Assembly: GCA_021789975.1 (NCBI GenBank)
Contig: JAJYIT010000005.1
Span: forward strand, 62,001 to 126,000
Source: Bacteroidota bacterium
GTDB taxonomy: Bacteria; Bacteroidota; Ignavibacteria; Kryptoniales; JAKASW01
Reading direction: 5' to 3'
DNA length: 64,000 nucleotides
Below, one piece after another: positions 27,299 to 36,993 of the stretch. The translations under genes were made by a program, and so were the position numbers. The notes under the pieces are model-generated. The model ran no database searches and was not told the origin of the DNA. It saw only the letters and a program-made list of their open reading frames with translations. Every line of letters starts with the position of its first letter. Positions within the stretch are counted from its first letter, which is position 1.

Positions 27299-27793
27299 TC
27301 AGAGAAGATGTTTTCCGGCCTTCACTCTCAATGAGGATCAAATGTTCTCAAAAGTCTTTGAAGAAATCCGAAGCTCCTTGCATATCTCCCGGACCGAATA
27401 ACCGGCGACCAATTCCGAAAGGACCTTTCGCTCTCGCTCGTTCAGCGAAGATGTAAACTCTTTCGCGACATAATCATCGAATGGAATGCAGGAATCGGAG
27501 GCGATGACTTCATCGAGCACTTGGTTATCTGAATCCTTCTCCGAAAGAGACAGTATTTCTTTATTGAATGCCTCGAGTCGTCTTTTCCCGACGTCCTCAA
27601 GAGGAAGGATGCTTCTCCCTGAAATACTTTTCGCAGATAAGCGCATATAATTGATCAGCAAGGCAAGGGCACATTTTGATCCTAGCCCCAAACTCTCTTG
27701 ATATGCGAGTAACAAAAGCTCATCCGCATCATCTTCGGTATGCGCGGAGAATCGGGCGTAACTTTTCAGTGTTACAAATTCCCTGGTGGTCAT
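27299..27793 (-). pseudogene. LuxR/sigma region 4-like HTH regulator, truncated by a nonsense codon
   Basis: The open frame covers 27,338-27,793 (151 residues). The C-terminal part, LNERERKVLSELVAGYSVREICKELRISSKTFENI, is a LuxR/sigma-70 region 4-type helix-turn-helix but stops inside the recognition-helix region at TGA 27,338-27,340. In the duplicated 3' end at 54,410-54,522 that codon is CGA, and the frame goes on as RSSLRVKAGKHLL, which completes a normal HTH. A TGA in this copy after the same residues (27,299-27,301) marks the original end. A C-to-T change has therefore truncated this copy. The start at 27,793 overlaps the upstream gene by 4 bases. Confidence 0.6.
27307..27419. repeat. 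113-bp direct repeat, left copy
   Basis: This matches 54,410-54,522 in the same orientation with six mismatches by my count (about 95 % identity); weaker similarity extends some 40 bases further left. It covers the 3' end of the HTH regulator gene. The copies are 27.1 kb apart and enclose the ROK regulator and the whole block 2 gene set. Confidence 0.9.
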
Positions 27794-28068
27794 TTCGGGC
27801 CCCCCCTCGATCCCCCCTGGTTGTAGGGGGGAGGCTGTTCCCTCTCAAGCTTCAAGAGAGACATGGCGACATCCCTGCTTTCGGTTACGAAGTACCCGGA
27901 CCTATCCCAACCGCCACCCGGGAAATCCTTAGACCAGCGGGAGAGATGAACGAAGAATTTACCGACGAGGAGATTTTCGATGACTCTGACTTGAATTCTG
28001 CCGTATTCCCTTCTCTGGCGATCAGCAAACTTCCTGAACTCTACCTCCGAATCGAATCTCATTTCCAT
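27790..28068 (-). CDS. Hypothetical protein, first gene of the small mobile-element operon
   Basis: 92 residues; ATG at 28,068 with AAAGGAG 7 bases upstream. It has a helical N-terminus (FDSEVEFRKFADRQRREYGRIQV), then LLVGKFFVHLSRW and SGYFVTESRDVAMSLLKL, with a Pro/Gly tail. I do not recognise the family. The stop overlaps the start of the HTH gene (27,793) in an ATGA arrangement, so the two are translationally coupled. Confidence 0.55.
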   Translation of the reverse strand: MEMRFDSEVEFRKFADRQRREYGRIQVRVIENLLVGKFFVHLSRWSKDFPGGGWDRSGYFVTESRDVAMSLLKLEREQPPPYNQGGSRGGPK

Positions 28069-28130
28069 CTTGCAGCTCCTTTCGCGCGCGCAAAAAAAAA
28101 TTGAATGACCGAACCTAAATGAATTAAGAA

Positions 28131-28312
28131 TCGCCGCATCCGACCGGCGAAGGCACCATGATGTATCTTCGTCAGCGAGCGACTATTGCATGGCCTTGAC
28201 AGAACGAAGCGTAAGCGGAGTGCCCCCGCAGAAGTGCGGGGCTGTCAAGGCTCGCTCGCTGAGAAGATTCCGAAAAGCAGAAAATGCCTTCGCCATGATG
28301 TATGTGCGGCGA
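28131..28312. repeat. Large nested palindrome (182 bases), possible structured RNA or DNA element
   Basis: Five concentric pairings. The outermost is tcgccgca 28,131-28,138 with tgcggcga 28,305-28,312. Next is ggcgaaggca 28,146-28,155 with tgccttcgcc 28,285-28,294. Then comes tcttcgtcagcgagcga 28,166-28,182 with 28,252-28,267 (one bulged base). Then gccttgacag 28,193-28,202 with ctgtcaaggc 28,242-28,251, and the tip ccccgca 28,224-28,230 with tgcgggg 28,235-28,241 around gaag. About 51 base pairs form in total, and no gene crosses it. It lies 60 bases upstream of the small-gene operon. Confidence 0.8.
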
Positions 28313-28404
28313 TTAAATTGTTTTGGGTTCGGGCATTCATGTGTGGATCCCTTTTCTCGCGTCAGCGATAATCCGATCTACGCTCGGTCGTAGACCGAAT
28401 AGAA

Positions 28405-28527
28405 AGGTGGTGGGCTGTAAGGCGTTGGGGTGTTGGTACGGCGGTGATTTGGAGTGATGGAATAACGGGATAGTGGATGGTTGGATTGATAAATTGGGCG
28501 GATGGGTGGGGATAGATTTAGGTTGAC
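28405..28527 (-). other. Strand-asymmetric, C-poor stretch on the plus strand
   Basis: For about 120 bases the plus strand has only some seven C but is rich in G, T and A; the minus strand is therefore C/A/T-rich and almost free of G. Short tggat/gatgg-like words recur. On the minus strand this lies upstream of the 28,068 operon, where unstructured C-rich RNA could serve as a Rho-loading or protein-binding leader. No gene is present. Confidence 0.5.
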
Positions 28528-29203
28528 CGGTGTTCTGGCGCGATACCTGATTGAAAGCGCGTCTGTCGACGGAGGAGGCAGTCGCGCTGTCGCTGCGTTT
28601 ATCTCTTTTTCGCCGAAGGCAGATAGGAGATGCAGGGAGGTTCGGGCGGTGTGATAAATATATAGAACGGGGCGCCTTCCTAATGGATGGCGGTACTTCC
28701 TTGGGAGGGCGCGGCGATTGTGGGATACGGCATGAAAGAATTCATCTTCAAAACCTCATCTGTAATTGCCCGTGAACATGTACTCCCATAACTTCAGGAA
28801 TCTGGGAAAAAGTGTGGAGACATGATGGGTCTGGATAGAAAATTGTTTGATAGAAACGGATGATAGGCACGGATGACTTCGCGCGATTTCACAATCACGA
28901 AACTCTGTCTAGTGCTTGTCGGATAAAGATTCGGGCGGCCAATCCGCCTTGAACACTTGGCGGGATAGGTATTTTTACCGGGTGGCTGACAATGTGCGTT
29001 GCTTGGACGATGTCTCTTGGGGTCTCGTCGAGCTTGACAGTAAGTCTAGCATGGATGTATAGCGGATTTGAAACAATTCCTCAAATGCAGTCACGCTGCC
29101 ACTGCGAGCGCAAATTTCATCAGCAATTTGAGAATTGACCTGCGTTGGTATTGAGTCTGAGATTTTCACTGGTCACCTCGAGTTCCTGAATGGGAATCAC
29201 TAA
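28528..29203. other. Gene-free region
   Basis: I find no supported gene, RNA or strong hairpin. Short open frames exist (for example 28,975-29,169, minus) without ribosome binding sites or conserved sequence. The composition is mixed, which suits decayed mobile-element DNA. Block 2 ends at 29,204. Confidence 0.4.
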
Positions 29204-31090
29204 TCATTTCGGGTTCGGATAGTATTCTCCTCCTCTGCTGATGAAAACACCCTGATTCAGATTCGCGTCGAATAGATTAACCATTTTGTTCTGTAACTCC
29301 TCCAGTTTCTCCGCGCCGCCTTGAACGTATGCGCCCGCCATTCGCATCGAGAGATCCCCGATCCTCAGGTCGAGGGTGGTGTACTCGAGGGAGAGCGATA
29401 GTTTGTGGAGGAGGAAAATTGCCTTGGAATCCGTCGCAGCATGTGCCTTCTGTTCCGCATCTTCAAGGAGTTGCGCACAGGCTTTCAGGTTCCTCAAATA
29501 GTCTTCGGTCTGCTCGAGACTCGGAGTTGTATTGAATGCTACCCTGTTCTGAAAGGGCAAAGTCTGTTCAATAATGTTGAAAAAGTTCTCCACGTCCGGA
29601 CCTGCCGCACCGAACCGGTCGATGCAATATCCCCTGACAAGTGAAGGGATACTGCCGTGGACGTTCCATGACAGCCTCGCGATCGCGTAATGCTGAAGCT
29701 CGTACGTAAACCAATCGCCAGGTTCAGAATAGGATCTCATTCCCGTCACACCCAACGAATGGTACCACCGCATTTCGGAGGCAATAAAATTCGGAAACAC
29801 GACGGGGAGCGACCTCCAGACATATCGGCGATAATAAGAGTATATGCCGATATCTCCTTTGAACACGTTCCGCTTGAACCATTCCAGCAGGGCCTCGTGA
29901 TACGCCACATTCTGCTTTGCCGACCAATCCCAGATCGGTCGTGCGAACGTTTGGCGGATCGGGCAGAAATCCATGACAACGTTGCTATCGATTACCGTGT
30001 TCTGAGGCGGGGTGATATACGTCTGATAGGCGATGAATTCGATCTTCACTCCGGGAAATCTCTTACCAACAGCTTGCGCGACCGTGTTGAGTATGATTGC
30101 CTGACGTACTGACGGACTACCCTGTTTGAGGCTCAACGCATCCTGCGACCATTCTGCGTTGTCGGGAGGCCACAGATCAAGGATGTCGATTTCCGGATGG
30201 TCACCGAGATATTTAAGGACGTTTTGTGTGAACGTGGCAAGTGCCTCTCTGTTGGACGTATTGAAAACAGCCCGCAAATCCGGAGTGCGTTTCCCGTTTA
30301 TCTCGGCAAACCAATCGGGATGCGCCTTGAAGTATTTTTCAGGCGGAAGAAAATTTGGGTACCCATGTTGTCCGACTTCGATAAGTATCCCCCGCTTCTT
30401 CAATTCCGGGATCAGGGCCTGCCTGACGCTGTCCCAAACGACCCTTCCCTGGTGGAACATGTCCATCGGATAGCAAAAGACGTTCAGTCTTGCCTTTGCC
30501 ATCCAATCGATCAATTCCTTCATGTTCTTCACAGTGTATGTCCATCCTTCGTCCACGTCTATTTTTCTGTATTTGAATGATGGGTGTTCCACTTTATCGA
30601 GGTATGGCAAGCTGATATCCTTTAACTTTGGAATGACTTCACCGCCGACTTTATCGTAGAACGAGAAGTTCGGAGCATACCATCGGCATCCCATCTGCTC
30701 CAACAAATAGTAGACTGCATAGAGTGTCCCCCGCTCTTCACTGCCGGCAAGGAGGACATTCCCATTCAGTGTCTTAATAACAAACCCGTCAAGGCCAGGA
30801 TAGTCACTGTCAATTTTCACCCCGAATAGCGGCGCAAATTCCGCTCCCACATAGAGCCCATGTCCGCCTCTCAATCGATTGCCAGGTTCAACAGGGATCA
30901 GGGAACCTGAAATCCTGTCGATATACTTCTGTAACTCATGAGCCGAGAATTCTTCTACAACGGAAGGCTTCTTTGGCGTATAAATAACATAACTTGAGCT
31001 TCCCTCGTTGACCAGCCGGAGGCCGGAAGCAAATACAGGCTGCAGGAAAGAAATTTCCACCGCAAAAAAAGCAATCAGAATGTTTCTCAT
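29204..31090 (-). CDS. Secreted DUF4838 family glycoside-hydrolase-like protein
   Basis: 628 residues; ATG at 31,090 follows GGAGGGAG and opens a signal peptide (MRNILIAFFAVEISFLQPVFA). Residues 30-150 resemble the GH67/GH20-type N-terminal alpha-beta domain (YVIYTPKKPSVVEEFSAHELQKYI, GFVIKTLNGNVLLAGSEERGTLYAVYYLLEQMGCRWYAP). The TIM-barrel-like part (160-470) has DWMAKARLNVFCYPMDMF, HGYPNFLPPEKYFKAHPDWFAEINGKR and LDLWPPDNAEW, the signatures of DUF4838 (PF16126). The family is thought to hydrolyse glycans, but no activity can be assigned from sequence alone. It is the last gene of block 2, 41 bases after the transporter, so it presumably acts on the same glycan. Confidence 0.78.
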   Translation of the reverse strand: MRNILIAFFAVEISFLQPVFASGLRLVNEGSSSYVIYTPKKPSVVEEFSAHELQKYIDRISGSLIPVEPGNRLRGGHGLYVGAEFAPLFGVKIDSDYPGLDGFVIKTLNGNVLLAGSEERGTLYAVYYLLEQMGCRWYAPNFSFYDKVGGEVIPKLKDISLPYLDKVEHPSFKYRKIDVDEGWTYTVKNMKELIDWMAKARLNVFCYPMDMFHQGRVVWDSVRQALIPELKKRGILIEVGQHGYPNFLPPEKYFKAHPDWFAEINGKRTPDLRAVFNTSNREALATFTQNVLKYLGDHPEIDILDLWPPDNAEWSQDALSLKQGSPSVRQAIILNTVAQAVGKRFPGVKIEFIAYQTYITPPQNTVIDSNVVMDFCPIRQTFARPIWDWSAKQNVAYHEALLEWFKRNVFKGDIGIYSYYRRYVWRSLPVVFPNFIASEMRWYHSLGVTGMRSYSEPGDWFTYELQHYAIARLSWNVHGSIPSLVRGYCIDRFGAAGPDVENFFNIIEQTLPFQNRVAFNTTPSLEQTEDYLRNLKACAQLLEDAEQKAHAATDSKAIFLLHKLSLSLEYTTLDLRIGDLSMRMAGAYVQGGAEKLEELQNKMVNLFDANLNQGVFISRGGEYYPNPK

Positions 31091-31131
31091 GAATTCTCCC
31101 TCCATTAATAGATGTGGATTTGCTTCAAACC

Positions 31132-32475
31132 TCAGTTGTCGGCCATCTCTGGTCTCCATGACCTTAGCTTGTGTCCCTTCAGTGCATAAAGGAGTATCAC
31201 GGAGTAGCAGGGCAGCAATACCCAGTATGATGTCTGCGGTGAATACGAATCAGACAAGAGCCCATACAAAGGAGGAATTATCGCGCCGCCTGCAATTGCA
31301 GTAACCAGAACGGCGGAACCGATCTTCGTGAATTTCCCAAGGCTATCCAGGGCGAGAGGCCATATCGTCGGCCATACCATGGCATTCGCAAATCCAAGCA
31401 ATGCGACAAACATGACAGAATTGGGTATAAGGGAAACGCCCGTCCAACCAAGCAGCACCCTGGAGATCCCGTAATTTGTCGTCGATGAGAACAACACACC
31501 GATGCTGAAAATAATCCCCAGCGCCGCAGAAACTGCGAGCGCAGTCTTCTGAGCAATTACTCTCGGGATAGTCAAAATTCCAGCCAGGTATCCAATTACC
31601 ATAAATGCCATCGTGTAAGATGTTAGTTTACCAAAAAATGAGATACCGAGAGACCTCCCGTACATGCCGATAGTATCGCCAGCCATCACTTCCACTCCCA
31701 CATAAAAGAACAGGGCAATTGCGCCTAGAATCAGTTGCGGAAATTGCAGAATACTCTTCTTATCAGTGTCGGATTTGCCTTCGGTCCCATCATTGCCATC
31801 GGTGTCTATTTCCGGTAATGGGGACACTCTTATCATCCCGGCGAGAAGGACCAGAATTATCGCCATCGCTATATAAGGCAGGACCAATCGATCTGCCAAT
31901 TGATTGTATGCAGCGATCCTATCTAAAGAGCTCATTAGTCTGAGGTTGGCATCGCTGTATTTCCCTATTCCCTGGAACATCAGCGCCGTGAAAATCAGAG
32001 GACTAAGTATGCCTGCAGCTTTATTGGCAACCCCCATGAAGCCGATTCTCACTGCGGCGCTTTTTCTCGGCCCCATTACGACCACGTATGGATTTGAGGC
32101 CGTCTGGAGGAGAGTCAGACTCGTTCCCGTCACGAACAACCCGAGAAGAAATAGCAGGTATATTCTGGTGTGGGCGGCAGGAATGAATATCAAAGCTCCG
32201 ATAGCCATGCCGACAAGGCCGAGTGCCATGGCTTTCTTGTAACCTGTTCTCACGAGAACGGCAGCCAAGGGAAGCGCCATTATACTGTGTGAAATGTAAA
32301 ATACAAGAGAGACTAGATAGGATTCGGCTTGATTGAGTTCACAAGTAATCTTTAGGAATGGAATTAAGGAGCCATTTATCCAGGCGACAAATCCGAATAT
32401 GAAGAACAAGACTCCGATTATGCTAATCGATACGAAATAACCTTTTCGAGATGAGCCGTTTTTGTACGAAAGCAC
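31132..32475 (-). CDS. Sugar MFS transporter, FHS family (NagP/GluP-like)
   Basis: 447 residues with about 12 trans-membrane helices. The start is GTG at 32,475 after AAAGGAT. FGFVAWINGSLIPFLK in helix 1, QTASNPYVVVMGP, and SAAVRIGFMGVANKAAGILSPLIF are characteristic of the fucose/glucose/galactose:H+ symporter family. The ANKAAG and VRI forms are closest to NagP-type GlcNAc permeases and differ from FucP. It would import the monosaccharide released in the periplasm, GlcNAc or MurNAc given the enzymes encoded here. Substrate assignment is inference. Confidence 0.85.
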   Translation of the reverse strand: MLSYKNGSSRKGYFVSISIIGVLFFIFGFVAWINGSLIPFLKITCELNQAESYLVSLVFYISHSIMALPLAAVLVRTGYKKAMALGLVGMAIGALIFIPAAHTRIYLLFLLGLFVTGTSLTLLQTASNPYVVVMGPRKSAAVRIGFMGVANKAAGILSPLIFTALMFQGIGKYSDANLRLMSSLDRIAAYNQLADRLVLPYIAMAIILVLLAGMIRVSPLPEIDTDGNDGTEGKSDTDKKSILQFPQLILGAIALFFYVGVEVMAGDTIGMYGRSLGISFFGKLTSYTMAFMVIGYLAGILTIPRVIAQKTALAVSAALGIIFSIGVLFSSTTNYGISRVLLGWTGVSLIPNSVMFVALLGFANAMVWPTIWPLALDSLGKFTKIGSAVLVTAIAGGAIIPPLYGLLSDSYSPQTSYWVLLPCYSVILLYALKGHKLRSWRPEMADN

Positions 32476-32722
32476 GATAATCCTTTCCCATTTCCTTCAT
32501 TCGTACGGGCAAATGGATCAGTGTCCAACTAGTTCAAAGGTAGAGCTCTACTTGTGCACCAAAGAATTCAATACTTCACCTTATAGCATCAAAACATCCA
32601 CATCAATGAAAACCGTGGGCTGCCAGCATGCGATGTGCGAGTCAGTCAGAATCCCCATCAATCAATGCTGGCAGACACCCGCACCGTGCATAGAGGGCAG
32701 AAAGACCGGTGCAATCGCCGCG
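32476..32722 (-). other. Intergenic region with an inverted repeat
   Basis: This lies between the beta-propeller gene and the transporter gene. Arms ctgccagcat (32,620-32,629) and atgctggcag (32,665-32,674) could pair in 10 bp over a 35-base loop. No T-run follows, so its role as attenuator or processing site is open. Confidence 0.4.
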
Positions 32723-33727
32723 TCAGCTGCCGGCACCGATCGCTTCCAAGTCTTCCTTCTTCACAACGTTCATCCTGAGATCATGCGAACCGTCTGCTCT
32801 CGAGCACTCATAATAGACGTACAATTCATCGCCTACGGCGACTGCGCTTGCATATCTCAGCGACCCGGTGCCGTACGGCGAGACGAGTGCAGGCCGTTCG
32901 GAAGAAACACGGTCATAATGAACGAGATCCTTGCTGGTCGCGAGCCCTGTAAACTCTTCATAGTTACGCTTACCATCCGAATATCCATCATAGAAGATAA
33001 CAAAGCCACTTCTGACCGGCAGGACACAGGTGATGCGCGACGTGTGAGAATCCCAGGAAGTACCCACCGACAATACCTCCCTCAGCCATTTGAAAGAGAG
33101 ACCGTCCTCGCCCACTGCCAATCCGGACAGGGATTTGACTTTCCCAGTATTAAAAATGTCTCGGGTAGAGTGCAGTTGAGCCAGATGTTCAGCTGTGCCG
33201 TTCTGCGGCCTTCCGGCGTAACTGAAGAACATGTAATACGCTCCGTCAATAATGAGAAAATGGGGGTCCTTTACCCCTTCTACTTCCATCCCGTCTCCAT
33301 TCATTATCAATCTTCGTTTTGAGATATCCAGATCTCGCAGGTCGTTAGCCTCTACCAAGTCGATGCGCCATTTATTAGTGACGGGATCAACATAGCTTAT
33401 ATATAGCCGATGCCTTCCGTCAGGAGTAATCATAATAGCGGACCGTTCCATCGAACTGGTTTGCAAATCCTCTTTCCGCACCGACCAGATATCTGTGAAC
33501 TTCAGGCCGTCCATGCTCTCGGCGATGCGGCTTTCAGATCCACGCTGTGGGTGAGGCTTTCGCAGCCGGTAACTGAGGTAGAACTTCCCTTTGACGTTGT
33601 CAAAGTAAATGTTCGGCGCTCCAGCCCAATTTCCCGATCCTTTCCCGGGAGGCACAATTATTATATTTCCATCTTTTGGATCAAATAGCGTTGTTCTTTG
33701 GAATTCTCTTTCCCTTACAGTTGACAT
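32723..33727 (-). CDS. Five-bladed beta-propeller glycosidase-like protein
   Basis: 334 residues, no signal peptide, so probably cytoplasmic. Repeating blade signatures are NIYFDNVKGKFYLSYRLRKP, RLYISYVDPVTNKWRIDLVEA, VKDPHFLIIDGAYYMFFSYAG and ASAVAVGDELYVYYECSRADGSHD. The KDPHFLIIDGAYYMFFS block is typical of the GH43/GH32/GH130 clans of five-bladed propellers. I cannot name the family or confirm three catalytic acids. The location in block 2 before the transporter suggests it acts on an imported disaccharide or sugar derivative. The ATG at 33,727 has only a weak ribosome binding site. Confidence 0.6.
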   Translation of the reverse strand: MSTVREREFQRTTLFDPKDGNIIIVPPGKGSGNWAGAPNIYFDNVKGKFYLSYRLRKPHPQRGSESRIAESMDGLKFTDIWSVRKEDLQTSSMERSAIMITPDGRHRLYISYVDPVTNKWRIDLVEANDLRDLDISKRRLIMNGDGMEVEGVKDPHFLIIDGAYYMFFSYAGRPQNGTAEHLAQLHSTRDIFNTGKVKSLSGLAVGEDGLSFKWLREVLSVGTSWDSHTSRITCVLPVRSGFVIFYDGYSDGKRNYEEFTGLATSKDLVHYDRVSSERPALVSPYGTGSLRYASAVAVGDELYVYYECSRADGSHDLRMNVVKKEDLEAIGAGS

Positions 33728-33798
33728 AATATTTCCCTATAATTTTTTTAACAGTTTCAATTTTCTAATATATACTTGAAATTTTCTTTAGTCATCTC

Positions 33799-35196
33799 CT
33801 ACTTTTCAGGATACGGCGGCAGAATCATCGGCGGGATCGGCGGCTGTGAGAAGTCAAAGTCGTTAACGAGATTGCCGAGCTGCTTCATATCCTCCCGTAC
33901 ATCCGGACGCGAATCCGGACGGCCGTCTGTCTTCGGATCAAGCCGCTGTCCACCCATGAAGTCGTCCTCAATAAACTTGAGGTACGCATCGTGACTGAGA
34001 ATCTGATGATCGATGAAGCCCTTCTTTGCATACGGGCTTATCACTAAGCCCGGCACGCGTATCCCGTATCCAAGTTCGTCCACTTTCGGCGGAACAACAT
34101 GGTCATAAAATCCTCCCCAGTCATCCCAGCTTAGAAATATCGCCGTGCTGTTCCAGTCGGGACTCTTCATGACCGCATTGATCACCCTGGTGACGTATGC
34201 CTGCCCGACGCTCACCAGTGCCGGCGGATGCTCCGAATCCTTTATGTTTGGTATAACCCACGAAACTTTAGGTAACGTTCCCTCCTCGGCCGCCTTGAAG
34301 AAGTCAGAAATCGGCTTGATGTTGCCGATTTGGCTGTCCTGATGAACGGTTACGAATCCCGGCAGAACATTCCAGATCACAGGAACTTCCCCTGTACTGA
34401 TCTTAAACCAATTCTGACTCATATCTGTATCGACTACGGCGCCCTCATCAAGATAATATGCCCAGCTCACCTGATACTTGTGCATAAGATAAGTTATATC
34501 CGTCCAGGCGAACGGGGTCGGATCGTCGGCAGTACGGTCGGGAGGGTTGAGCCTGTTTACGCACGTCATGGGATCACCCGGAACTGTGGCGAGTGCGGAC
34601 CATGCTGAGACCATGAAAAGGTGTGCAGGAAAACTCCAGGAAATTATCGGCTCGAACATATGGTCCTGAAGGACAAAGTTCTTCGCGTAAGCCCAGTAGT
34701 TTGGTATCTCACGCTGGTCATGATACCCCATCACATCAAGGTATGGGGGTCTGGGAACCGGCCTGTTGTCATTAGTATGCAGAAGTTTCTTGTAACGCTC
34801 GGCGAGCCCGGGTGTTCTGAGGAGCCTTCGGTACGACCTCTCTGCCTGCGCAAGGAAGCCGTCCATCTTTCCACCGTCGATATCGGCAAATGCGTTCAGG
34901 ACCATATGCGGTCCGTCGTAATTTGCGTCATCCGGGTCGTGGAACGGCTTCACTCTCTTCCCCGTGATCGGATCGGGGACTGAAACCGTCGGCACACCGT
35001 TCTTCATCGGTATTCCGTCGGCACCGGGAAACGTTCCGAAGTAAGAATCGAAGGTGCGATTTTCCTGCATTATGATTATGACATGTTTGATCTTGTGGAT
35101 TCCATCTTCCTGTGCCTTTGCAAGTTTTACGTCGCCAAAGGCAAGTATGCCGATGACTGTTAGCCATAAAGTTGTGGTTCTACTTAGATTCAGCAT
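33799..35196 (-). CDS. Secreted phosphoesterase, phospholipase C/AcpA family (copy 1)
   Basis: 465 residues; the ATG at 35,196 opens a signal peptide ([19 protein letters not shown]). It has the family PF04185 motifs: [26 protein letters not shown] at the mature N-terminus, [39 protein letters not shown], and the metal-site block [15 protein letters not shown]. The C-terminus ends in the polyproline-like [17 protein letters not shown]. The family includes bacterial phospholipases C and AcpA-type acid phosphatases that act outside the cytoplasmic membrane. Two close paralogues lie at 35,364 and 42,923. Phosphodiesters of teichoic acids or phospholipids are possible substrates. Confidence 0.87.
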   Translation of the reverse strand: MLNLSRTTTLWLTVIGILAFGDVKLAKAQEDGIHKIKHVIIIMQENRTFDSYFGTFPGADGIPMKNGVPTVSVPDPITGKRVKPFHDPDDANYDGPHMVLNAFADIDGGKMDGFLAQAERSYRRLLRTPGLAERYKKLLHTNDNRPVPRPPYLDVMGYHDQREIPNYWAYAKNFVLQDHMFEPIISWSFPAHLFMVSAWSALATVPGDPMTCVNRLNPPDRTADDPTPFAWTDITYLMHKYQVSWAYYLDEGAVVDTDMSQNWFKISTGEVPVIWNVLPGFVTVHQDSQIGNIKPISDFFKAAEEGTLPKVSWVIPNIKDSEHPPALVSVGQAYVTRVINAVMKSPDWNSTAIFLSWDDWGGFYDHVVPPKVDELGYGIRVPGLVISPYAKKGFIDHQILSHDAYLKFIEDDFMGGQRLDPKTDGRPDSRPDVREDMKQLGNLVNDFDFSQPPIPPMILPPYPEK

Positions 35197-35363
35197 GAGA
35201 TTTCTCTCCCTTGTTACCGTTCTTATTAGTATCTTTGTCCCAAAATTTTGCGCAAGATGGAAAAGAATTTGCACACAGATTGCATGGAAAAAACGTGATG
35301 ACCACAGATAAAATCTTTTCATCAACAAAAAAATCTGTGAGAATCTGTGCCTTTTCTGTATCA
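35197..35363. repeat. Degenerate interspersed repeat between two phosphoesterase genes
   Basis: It contains gcacacagattgcatgg, gaccacagataaaatc and aaatctgtgagaatctgtgcc, which are imperfectly inverted and repeated. The same style of sequence occurs at 7,790-7,850 and 10,750-10,860. No gene lies in it. Confidence 0.5.
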
Positions 35364-36965
35364 TCAGTGTGCCGTTTTTGGTTTCGGCTCCGCCGAGTTA
35401 GGATATAGCGGCAGAATCATCGGCGGCCTCGGCGGCTGGGAAAAGTCAAAGTCGTTAAGGAGGTTCCCAAGCAGCGGATCATTCTCTCTTACATCGGGCC
35501 GCGAATCCGGCATTCCATCTGTCTTCGGATCGATACGTTCCCCGCCGAGGAAGTCGTCCTCGATGAATTTGAGATACGCATCGAAACTAAGTGTCTGATG
35601 ATCTATGTAGCCTTTCTTTGCGTAGGGACTGATCACGATCCCGGGGACGCGAATTCCATAACCCAGCGAATCGACGTGCGGTGGAACGACATGGTCATAA
35701 AACCCGCCCCAGTCATCCCATGTCAGGAAAATCGCCGTGCTGTTCCAGTTTGGGCTCCTCATGATCGCATTGACGATTCGCGTGACATATGCCTGTCCGA
35801 CGCTGACAAAACCGGTCGGATGCTCGCTGTCGCGTCCATTAGGAATCATCCAGCAGACAGCAGGCAGCGTTCCAGCTTTTGCCGCCTTGAAAAAGTTAGA
35901 GGTCGACTGAAGGTTTCCCATCTGGCTATCCTGGTGGACGTCCACAAAACCCGGGAGGACATTCCATATCACGGGAACCTTCAGCCAGTTCGGATTTTTC
36001 TTGGACCGTGTTGCAGCGAATTCGCCCTTATCAAGCTTCGCACCCTGGTCGAGATAATACACCCACGAGACACCTGCTTTATGAAGAAGGTATGTGATAT
36101 CGGTCCAGGCAAACGGCGTGGGGTCTTTCGCGGTTCGATCCCTCGGATCCAATTCGCTGATGCACGACATCGGGTCGCCAGGCACCTCCGTGTTCGCCGA
36201 CCATGCAGAGACCATAAAGAGGTGAGACGGGAAACTCCAGGATGCTATCGGCTCGAACATGTGATCCTGCAAAACGAAGTCCCTGGCGTATGCCCAGTAA
36301 TTCGGTATCTCATGCTGATCGTGGTATCCCATCACTCCAAGGTAGGCTCCATGATAGGTAAGATTAGGGTTGTAGAACTTTGGCTTCTTTCTCCGGAGCA
36401 TTCCCGGCGACTTTTCCAGTGCTTCCTTAATGAAGCCATCCATCTTGCCTCCATCTACGTCGGCAAAGTCGTTGACGGCATTGTGGGGACCACCATAGTT
36501 CTTGTCCGATGTATCGTGAAAGGGTCTTACCATTTCCCCAGTCTTCGGATCAGGAACCGCCACCGTCGGTACGCCGTTCTTCATCGGTATTCCGTCAGCG
36601 CCCGGAAATGTCCCGAAGTAAGAGTCGAAGGAACGGTTCTCCTGCATGATAATTACGATGTGTTTGATCTTATGAATCCCCTCGTCCTGAGCACGCGCTA
36701 CACCGGCAATGCTCATGACAAGCGAGACATAGAGCCCTGCCCGTAAGGCCCTGTATCCAGCGAAGCTACGCCTCAGACCGCCAAGCTTCGAGTTTGAGTC
36801 ACAGCAGTAATCCGGGTACGTAAAAGGTTTGTGACCGACCTGAGAAAAAATGGCGTTAAGAAAATTTCGGAGCGGAGCGTCAAAAAACGAATACTTGTCT
36901 CCTGTGTCCTTTAAGGATGAGATGTATTTTATTCGTTTTAGCTCCGCGAGGAAATTTCTAGCCAT
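35364..36965 (-). CDS. Secreted phosphoesterase, phospholipase C/AcpA family (copy 2)
   Basis: It shares all the motifs of copy 1: [57 protein letters not shown] and [15 protein letters not shown]. The mature protein begins after [13 protein letters not shown]. The start is uncertain. The only in-frame ATG with a good ribosome binding site (GGAG, 36,965) lies inside the arm of a palindromic element and adds about 75 residues without family similarity before the signal peptide; no other in-frame ATG gives a full signal peptide, so a palindrome may have been inserted at the original 5' end. The open frame continues to 37,394. C-terminal [12 protein letters not shown] matches the paralogues. Confidence 0.8.
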   Translation of the reverse strand: MARNFLAELKRIKYISSLKDTGDKYSFFDAPLRNFLNAIFSQVGHKPFTYPDYCCDSNSKLGGLRRSFAGYRALRAGLYVSLVMSIAGVARAQDEGIHKIKHIVIIMQENRSFDSYFGTFPGADGIPMKNGVPTVAVPDPKTGEMVRPFHDTSDKNYGGPHNAVNDFADVDGGKMDGFIKEALEKSPGMLRRKKPKFYNPNLTYHGAYLGVMGYHDQHEIPNYWAYARDFVLQDHMFEPIASWSFPSHLFMVSAWSANTEVPGDPMSCISELDPRDRTAKDPTPFAWTDITYLLHKAGVSWVYYLDQGAKLDKGEFAATRSKKNPNWLKVPVIWNVLPGFVDVHQDSQMGNLQSTSNFFKAAKAGTLPAVCWMIPNGRDSEHPTGFVSVGQAYVTRIVNAIMRSPNWNSTAIFLTWDDWGGFYDHVVPPHVDSLGYGIRVPGIVISPYAKKGYIDHQTLSFDAYLKFIEDDFLGGERIDPKTDGMPDSRPDVRENDPLLGNLLNDFDFSQPPRPPMILPLYPNSAEPKPKTAH

Positions 36966-36973
36966 TTTTTCTC
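36842..36973. repeat. Palindromic element A, 132 bases
   Basis: An imperfect but almost continuous palindrome centred near 36,912. Outer arms are gagaaaaaatgg (36,842-36,853) and ccattttttctc (36,962-36,973). Middle arms include aaaacgaata (36,884-36,893) and tattcgtttt (36,930-36,939), and the centre is tcctttaagga (36,907-36,917). Each outer arm reads as a Shine-Dalgarno sequence plus ATG on its own strand, which creates artificial open frames in both directions. Confidence 0.8.
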
Positions 36974-36993
36974 CAGCCTTGATTTTATCTTTG

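Noticed and set aside
28186..28393. Two overlapping plus-strand open frames
   Set aside because: They lie across the nested palindrome at 28,131-28,312 and have no ribosome binding site or conserved composition.
28975..29169. A 64-residue minus-strand open frame just after the DUF4838 gene region
   Set aside because: It has no ribosome binding site and no recognisable motif, and lies in a region with no other sign of coding.
35598..36746. A 382-residue plus-strand open frame
   Set aside because: It is the exact antisense of the conserved phosphoesterase domain, and its length results from that gene's codon bias.
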